A DNA stretch of 64,000 nucleotides from Misgurnus anguillicaudatus (taxonomy: Eukaryota; Chordata; Actinopteri; Cypriniformes; Cobitidae), in NCBI RefSeq assembly GCF_027580225.2, contig NC_073359.2, positions 16,686,001 to 16,750,000 on the forward strand. Direction: 5' to 3'. The translations under genes and the position numbers were made by a program. Positions 62,001 through 64,000 of this stretch are shown piece by piece. Under the pieces are notes generated by a model. That model was not told the origin of the DNA. It was given only the letters and a program-made list of their open reading frames with translations, and did no database searches. How positions within the stretch are numbered: position 1 is the first letter of the stretch; each line of letters starts with the position of its first letter.

Positions 62001-64000
62001 GCTAGCATTGTTTCACACAATTAAATGTGTAACCAGTGTAACCCAGTGATTCTCAAACTGGGGACCCTAGGGAGGGCCAAGGGGGCCCCTAGTTTTATTA
62101 AATTTTATAAAATACATGTACTGTCTAATTAAAGGCGGAGTCCACGATGTTTGAAAAACGCTTTGGAAAAGGAGACGGGACGACTACCAAAACACACTTA
62201 TAGCCAATCAGCAGTAAGGAGCGTGTCTACTAACCGACATCCTTGCCGGGTTGCGTATGTGTGGGGCGGGTCTATCAACCGAAGGTCCAGATTCTATTGG
62301 GGTAGGGGCGTGTTGGTTTAGGTGATTTCAAATATCAACATTGGCTTTCAAACATCGTGGACTCCGCCTTTAAACCTCAGAAAATAAGGCTACTAACCAA
62401 CAGCACTACGCTATATAATTAAATAGTTTTGTTTAATTAAAGGCAGGGTGCATGATCTCTGAAAGCCAATGTTGACATTTGAAATCACCTAAACAAACAC
62501 GCCCCTACCCCAATAGAATCTGGACTTTCTTTTTATAGACCTGCCCCACACATATGCAAGACAGGCAACGATGTTGGTTAGAAGACACGCCCCTTACTGC
62601 TGATTGGCTACAAGTGTGTTTTGGTACTCGGCCCAACTGCCTTTTCCAAAGTGTTTTTCAAAAATCATGCACCCTGCATTTAAAAAATGTAAGTTTTAGA
62701 ATGTTTCATATCAAAAAATTTATTTTTACCGTACCCAGGGGAGCCACACACCGATAAATTTTGAGAACCACTGGTGTAAACGACATTGGCATTATGTTAA
62801 AGACTTTAAAACACATAAATTGTGATGTATTAGTTGCATTTCAGTGCATTATTTCAGTGTCTTTAATAGCAACAAATGCAATTCAGATGCAAAACCCTCT
62901 ACCGTATTTTTTGGTCTAAAAGCCGCATTTTTTTCATAACTTGGCTGGTGCTGCGTCTTATAGTCAGGTGCACCTTGTAAGTCAGTATGAATTAATTTTG
63001 ACATTTATGAGGCAAGAGACCACATTACCGTCTACAGCCGCGAGAGTCCGACATATGCTGCTTCTGTATTTATGTAAATCAATGTATTCAGTAATGTGGA
63101 ATGACAAGTATGCGAACTTCACGCTAGTTGGCTTGTTTGGTTAATTTAGCCTATTCAACCTTCCAGGTAAGTTCTGTATGCAATGGTTTATCGTTGAAAT
63201 AACTGATAATATTACTTTAATGTACAGACATCTATTCAGCCTGCTGTCTGCTTTCGTTTAGTTGAATAACTTGCCTTTCCACATTAAATGTCTGTTCTTC
63301 GGCTTGGATTTTGTGAATTAATTATCTAAATAAACGCAACGTATAGTCCACTGCGACTTATGTGTTATTTTGTCTTAATGACCCTTTTTTGAATGATGTG
63401 GGTTATACTCCGGTGCGGCTTATAGTCCGGAAAGTACGCTAAGTGCGTCTGACATGATTTTCTTGTAAATTAATATTTTTTATCAGCCTCTATTTAGGTT
63501 CAGTAATTTCTTTCACTGCAAAACCCTCTAAGTGCAAACTTTTTTGGCAAAATCCTCTACTTCAAAAAAAAATCCACTTGTTTGGACAAGACCGTAAAAA
63601 GTTGCAAAATCACTAAAGATACAACTAGAAACATTGCAAATGTAAAATTTTAACCACATCATATGAGGAGCTGTGATGCATGTGGCTACCACATTCGTTT
63701 TTTATTCATGTGCCGAGAGCATTCGGTCAATATCATCTCATTTTTGACAGCTTTTGCATCTGAGTTCTTCAAGTGTATTACATAATCGTCTTGTCCCAAA
63801 TAAAATCCCAAACTGTAGTATTTTGTTTCAACTACAGTGTTGTCCCTCCAGTTACATTTTTATTGTTACTGTTTATTAAATTAATTCAGATGAAAATAAA
63901 TGTGGACCAAATTTAATGAGACGGCACATCTTTTAAAGGAAGATTATAATGTAATGAAATCCTTCTCAGAGCTAATATCTTTCAACGTGTGTGTGCGCAT
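38055..64000 (+). CDS. tle5: TLE family member 5 (AES, short Groucho-related modulator), 5' part
   Basis: Five exons (38055-38081, 54449-54537, 57464-57527, 60179-60223, 61847-61909) join to 288 nt, giving the first 96 of about 197 residues expected; the gene continues beyond the window. The product is a nuclear protein with the Groucho/TLE glutamine-rich oligomerisation domain but no WD40 propeller. In the known family it hetero-oligomerises with full-length TLE corepressors and dampens them in Wnt/TCF and other pathways. TLE5 rather than TLE1-4 is shown by [24 protein letters not shown] and [21 protein letters not shown]1-4 read differently at the FTTSDSCD segment. All five visible donors and four acceptors are GT-AG with consistent phases. 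Intron 1 is 16.4 kb and transposon-rich. Nothing between 61910 and 64000 matches the next expected exon. Confidence 0.92.
38082..39630 (+). other. tle5 intron 1, proximal part, no recognised element
   Basis: Intronic sequence directly after exon 1. No exon, RNA gene or repeat with clear ends was found. Regulatory elements may lie here but cannot be shown from sequence. Confidence 0.45.
39639..40230. mobile_element. hAT-type MITE with perfect 8-bp TSD
   Basis: A 592-bp unit with ends TAGGGATCGACAGATATGG and the inverse CGATATATCGGTCCATCACTA, and many GCCGAT subterminal motifs. ATGTCAGT flanks both sides (39631-39638, 40231-40238). The flanking GGTATTGG and TATCGGCCAATA suggest it landed in an older relative. 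Confidence 0.87.
40447..40856. mobile_element. Half copy of the AAAGGGACACTCCAC element, copy 2
   Basis: Begins TTAAAGTGACACTCCACC and matches the left half of 18042-18963 through CAGCTCCCCTAGAGTTAAAC, CATTCAGCCGATC and CTGCAGCAGGCGCAATGATA. It breaks off near 40856 without the second inverted arm. Confidence 0.72.
41006..41472. mobile_element. hAT-like MITE with TAGGGATGGGACGATA terminus
   Basis: The left end TAGGGATGGGACGATAAAT faces the inverse TTTATCGGCCCATACCTA. The interior near 41380 contains GAGCGCCCTCTGGCTTTTGG, also found in modified form near 53311. No matching target-site octamer was readable. Confidence 0.6.
41473..43487 (+). other. tle5 intron 1, no recognised element
   Basis: Intronic DNA with several overlapping open frames on both strands (41672-42786) but no family match or splice-supported exon. 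Short CA repeats lie at 42620-42637 and 42823-42850. Confidence 0.45.
43488..43985. repeat. Dispersed repeat, copy 2
   Basis: Collinear with 16735-17330 for about 430 bp (AATGAACACATACTAGATTA, GTGAAACTAAAGGGTTAA, AATGTAACTACTGTAGCATG). Both copies are in direct orientation, one in an intron of each gene. No coding potential. Confidence 0.68.
44036..44100. mobile_element. hAT-like terminus fragment (GGGAAACCCTG type)
   Basis: The string GGCGGGCCGCCCGAACTGC is followed by GTGCTGCGGGAAACCCTG, read in inverse as CAGGGTTTCCCGCAGCAC, the terminus of an abundant fish hAT-like MITE family. The other end is not identified, so bounds are approximate. The open frame 43961-44281 across it is not a recognisable protein. 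Confidence 0.45.
44300..45680 (+). other. tle5 intron 1, no recognised element
   Basis: Intronic DNA without an exon, RNA gene or repeat that I can identify. Confidence 0.45.
45949..47603. mobile_element. AAAGGGACA element, copy 3, interrupted by a hAT
   Basis: Ends TTAAAGGGACATTGCA and GAATGTCCCTTTAA are inverted. The shared interior (CTCATTTTCCAGCTCCCCTA, TTAGCATAGCTTAGCA) matches 18042-18963. It contains the uninterrupted GGTCTTAGTACACGATG site that hosts a MITE in copy 1. Confidence 0.78.
46050..47000. mobile_element. hAT-type element with perfect 8-bp TSD
   Basis: The ends are TAGGGCTGGGCGATTTGA and the inverse ATTAATCGCCCAGCCCTA. The 8-bp ATTCAGCT flanks it (46042-46049, 47001-47008); removing the element and one octamer restores the CCATTCAGCTGATC site seen in sister copies. 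951 bp, no transposase. Confidence 0.88.
47738..47822. repeat. ATAAAT hexanucleotide microsatellite
   Basis: About 11-12 uninterrupted TATAAA-register hexamers ending in a TATATATA run. It lies in the right arm of the outer transposon and is absent from the left arm, so it arose after insertion. The minus-strand Tyr-Leu repeat peptide is an artefact. Confidence 0.92.
48250..48956. mobile_element. MITE with TTTACACTTGG termini, copy 2
   Basis: Collinear with 8583-9314: CGTTTACACTTGGCATTAAC at the left, ACCAAGTGTAAACAGCCCC at the right, GGATCACAAGTGGACGACGT inside. It interrupts an AGTTCA-family element that begins near 48207 and resumes after 48957. Confidence 0.78.
49173..50179. mobile_element. 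hAT-type non-autonomous element with perfect 8-bp TSD
   Basis: The ends are TAGGGTTGTGCCGATAGACG and the inverse ATATCGCCCAACACTA, with multiple CGATAGT and TATCG motifs. TTTGTAAC flanks both sides (49165-49172, 50180-50187). 1007 bp. Its terminus is related to the sequence next to the hairpin at 20888-21017. Confidence 0.87.
50188..52175 (+). other. tle5 intron 1, no recognised element
   Basis: Begins with the tail of the element hosting the preceding hAT, then ordinary intron. A short triple repeat of CTGTCCCTTTAA occurs at 51436-51482. The open frames have no family match. Confidence 0.45.
52176..52290 (+). mobile_element. Degenerate tRNA-derived SINE
   Basis: TGTAGCATAACTGGTAGGCA followed by CAACACCAAGGGTAGGTTTG with a B-box-like GGTTTGAATCCC. 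It is shorter and more eroded than the copies at 28848 and 60237. Confidence 0.5.
52291..54448 (+). other. tle5 intron 1, distal part
   Basis: No exon or RNA gene recognised. Around 53222-53330 a GTAGGGCGGTAACGATTAAT end and a GCCAGAGGGCACTC motif resemble a truncated relative of the hAT-like element at 41006-41472. A poly-T run lies at 53768-53784. Confidence 0.4.
54449..54537 (+). CDS. tle5: tle5 exon 2
   Basis: 89 nt encoding [20 protein letters not shown] then FQFLQAQYH plus two bases of Ser39. The acceptor is TTGCAG at 54443-54448 and the donor GTATGC at 54538. It opens the Q domain. Compared with mammalian TLE5 (GSSHLPQQLKF) it lacks three residues before QQLKF and starts with Ala, consistent with an indel near the exon start. 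Confidence 0.93.
55066..55403. mobile_element. Harbinger-type MITE with TTA TSD
   Basis: A 338-bp unit with ends AGGGGGTCGCACACCG and the inverse CGGTGTGTGACCCCCT, flanked by TTA at 55063-55065 and 55404-55406. CG-rich subterminal blocks. It interrupts an AGTTCA-family repeat that starts near 54937. Confidence 0.82.
55821..56017. mobile_element. Harbinger-type MITE with TAA TSD
   Basis: A 197-bp unit with ends GGGGCGGTTCATATTTC and the inverse GAAATGTGAATCGCCTC, flanked by TAA at 55818-55820 and 56018-56020. Confidence 0.7.
56021..56300. mobile_element. Probable second MITE abutting the first
   Basis: TGCTACGTACACACCAAACA at the left and the imperfect inverse GATGTGAACCCACAG at the right, followed by TAA. 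The TAA at 56018-56020 would be shared with the previous element. Interior rich in CGCG and ACTCGC motifs. Confidence 0.5.
56301..57463 (+). other. tle5 intron 2, no recognised element
   Basis: Ordinary intronic DNA. No exon, RNA gene or defined repeat seen. Confidence 0.45.
57464..57527 (+). CDS. tle5: tle5 exon 3
   Basis: 64 nt completing Ser39 and encoding [20 protein letters not shown] then M. Highly conserved coiled-coil part of the Q domain that mediates tetramerisation. The acceptor is CTCTAG at 57458-57463 and the donor GTAAGT at 57528. Ile replaces the Val of the common QRHYVM. Confidence 0.95.
57528..59190 (+). other. tle5 intron 3, proximal part
   Basis: Pyrimidine-rich stretch at 57600-57720, then intron. 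Around 58290-58500 the strings CTACAGTAGCCCCAAATGTTC and CACAAGATGCCGCC resemble dispersed fish repeats, but the ends are not definable. The open frames at 57575-59073 do not encode a recognisable protein. Confidence 0.4.
59195..59645. repeat. Long inverted repeat (fold-back) with mirrored open frames
   Basis: The left arm (about 59205-59375) and right arm (about 59465-59630) are inverted copies: CAATATTTTACTATGTT, CAACTTAGA, AATGCGTGCACTTTTAATCT, GTGTTAGCATTTAGCCTAGC. Because of this, plus 59191-59424 and minus 59425-59643 read similar peptides ([19 protein letters not shown]). There is no evidence of coding beyond the symmetry. Confidence 0.8.
59670..59790. mobile_element. Truncated AGTTCACCC-family element
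   Basis: TTAAAGGAATAGTTCACCCA then CACCCTCATACCATCCCAGA, the typical left part of the family seen at 6034. The right end is not found. Confidence 0.6.
60179..60223 (+). CDS. tle5: tle5 exon 4
   Basis: 45 nt encoding [15 protein letters not shown], invariant across the Groucho/TLE Q domain. The acceptor is CTGCAG at 60173-60178 and the donor GTAAGT at 60224. Phase 0 at both ends. Confidence 0.96.
60237..60372 (+). mobile_element. tRNA-derived SINE next to tle5 exon 4 donor
   Basis: TAGCTAAGTGGTAGAGCATT (A box), GCGTTAGCAGTGCAAAAGG, the B box GGATCGAACCTAGG, then body GATAAAATGTAAACCTTG and tail GCATAAATGCAAAC. It starts only about 14 nt past the donor. Confidence 0.8.
60491..60892. mobile_element. 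Harbinger-type MITE with TTA TSD
   Basis: A 402-bp unit with ends TAGACCCCTTCAAGG and the inverse CGTGAAGGGGTCTA, flanked by TTA at 60488-60490 and 60893-60895. Confidence 0.8.
60896..61846 (+). other. tle5 intron 4, no recognised element
   Basis: Ordinary intronic DNA leading to a pyrimidine-rich exon 5 acceptor; nothing else recognised. Confidence 0.45.
61847..61909 (+). CDS. tle5: tle5 exon 5 (last exon in the window)
   Basis: 63 nt encoding [20 protein letters not shown] then E, matching the TLE5 Q domain. The acceptor is CTACAG at 61841-61846 and the donor GTACAG at 61910. The longer frame 61825-62049 is read-through into both introns. The next exon (expected to continue into the oligomerisation and GP segments) lies beyond 64000. 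Confidence 0.95.
62129..62373. mobile_element. MITE nested in the hAT, copy 1
   Basis: Ends TTAAAGGCGGAGTCCACGAT and ATCGTGGACTCCGCCTTTAA are near-perfect inverses. The interior includes GCCAATCAGCAGTAAGGAGC and GTAGGGGCGTGTTGG. Confidence 0.8.
62437..62683. mobile_element. MITE nested in the hAT, copy 2, opposite orientation
   Basis: Ends TTAAAGGCAGGGTGCATGAT and ATCATGCACCCTGCATTTAA. The interior is the inverse of copy 1 (ACGCCCCTACCCCAATAGAA, CTGCTGATTGGCTAC). Confidence 0.78.
62898..63441. mobile_element. hAT-like MITE with CCGTATTTTTTGG terminus
   Basis: The left end ACCGTATTTTTTGGTCTAAA then AGCCGCATT faces GTGCGGCTTATAGTCCGGAA then AGTACG at the right. The interior carries TGCGTCTTATAGTCAGGTGC-type repeats, typical of a widespread vertebrate MITE family. 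No clean octamer was identified. Confidence 0.62.
63442..64000 (+). other. tle5 intron 5, truncated by the window end
   Basis: AT-rich intronic sequence, no exon recognised. Confidence 0.5.

Larger units (their letters stand above)
62044..62773. mobile_element. hAT (Charlie-like) non-autonomous element
   Basis: The ends are CAGTGATTCTCAAACTGG and the inverse AATTTTGAGAACCACTG, the classic CAGTGGTTCTCAA hAT terminus. The target octamers GTGTAACC (62036-62043) and GTGTAAAC (62774-62781) differ at one base. Two MITE copies are nested inside (62129-62373 and 62437-62683). Confidence 0.82.

Overview
This window is teleost nuclear DNA, probably from a cyprinid or other cypriniform fish. The evidence is two vertebrate signalling genes split into small exons, and introns packed with the non-autonomous DNA transposons and tRNA-derived SINEs that are common in zebrafish and carp genomes. 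There is no prokaryotic gene structure. None of the long open frames I checked encodes a recognisable transposase or reverse transcriptase.

Gene 1, plus strand, 1068-32456, is gna11, the G protein alpha-11 subunit of the Gq/11 class. It can be assembled exon by exon into a complete 359-residue protein with correct splice sites and phases: 1068-1203, 21144-21328, 21661-21815, exon 4, 29179-29308, 31750-31903, 32266-32456. Exon 4 is present twice. Both copies (22337-22465 and 24400-24528) are 129 nt, phase-matched, splice-competent and intact, and they differ at eight residues. This predicts two Galpha-11 isoforms that differ around the catalytic Arg183/switch I region. It is the most interesting observation here. 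A repeat-poor stretch from 32457 to about 35535 is probably the 3' UTR.

Gene 2, plus strand, from 38055 past the right edge, is tle5 (aes, the short Groucho/TLE family member). Five coding exons are visible: 38055-38081, 54449-54537, 57464-57527, 60179-60223 and 61847-61909. They encode the first 96 residues, and the rest lies outside the window. The segment just upstream (35757-37720) carries a diverged local duplication of the tle5 leader region.

The introns hold many miniature elements. Several have target-site duplications (TSDs) legible in the sequence. hAT-type elements with 8-bp TSDs lie at 10004-11202, 22768-24121, 39639-40230, 46050-47000, 49173-50179 and (one mismatch) 62044-62773. 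Harbinger-type elements with 3-bp TTA/TAA/TCA TSDs lie at 7058-8045, 18461-18714, 19335-20313, 55066-55403, 55821-56017 and 60491-60892. Nested insertions are common; 45690-48030 is three levels deep. A near-perfect 61-bp-arm hairpin sits 126 bp upstream of gna11 exon 2. A long ACGT/CA microsatellite occupies 26585-26990. Gq/11 signals from heptahelical receptors to phospholipase C-beta at the membrane. TLE5 modulates Groucho corepressors in the nucleus. The two are chromosomal neighbours, not pathway partners. All assignments are by reading alone; no database search was run.
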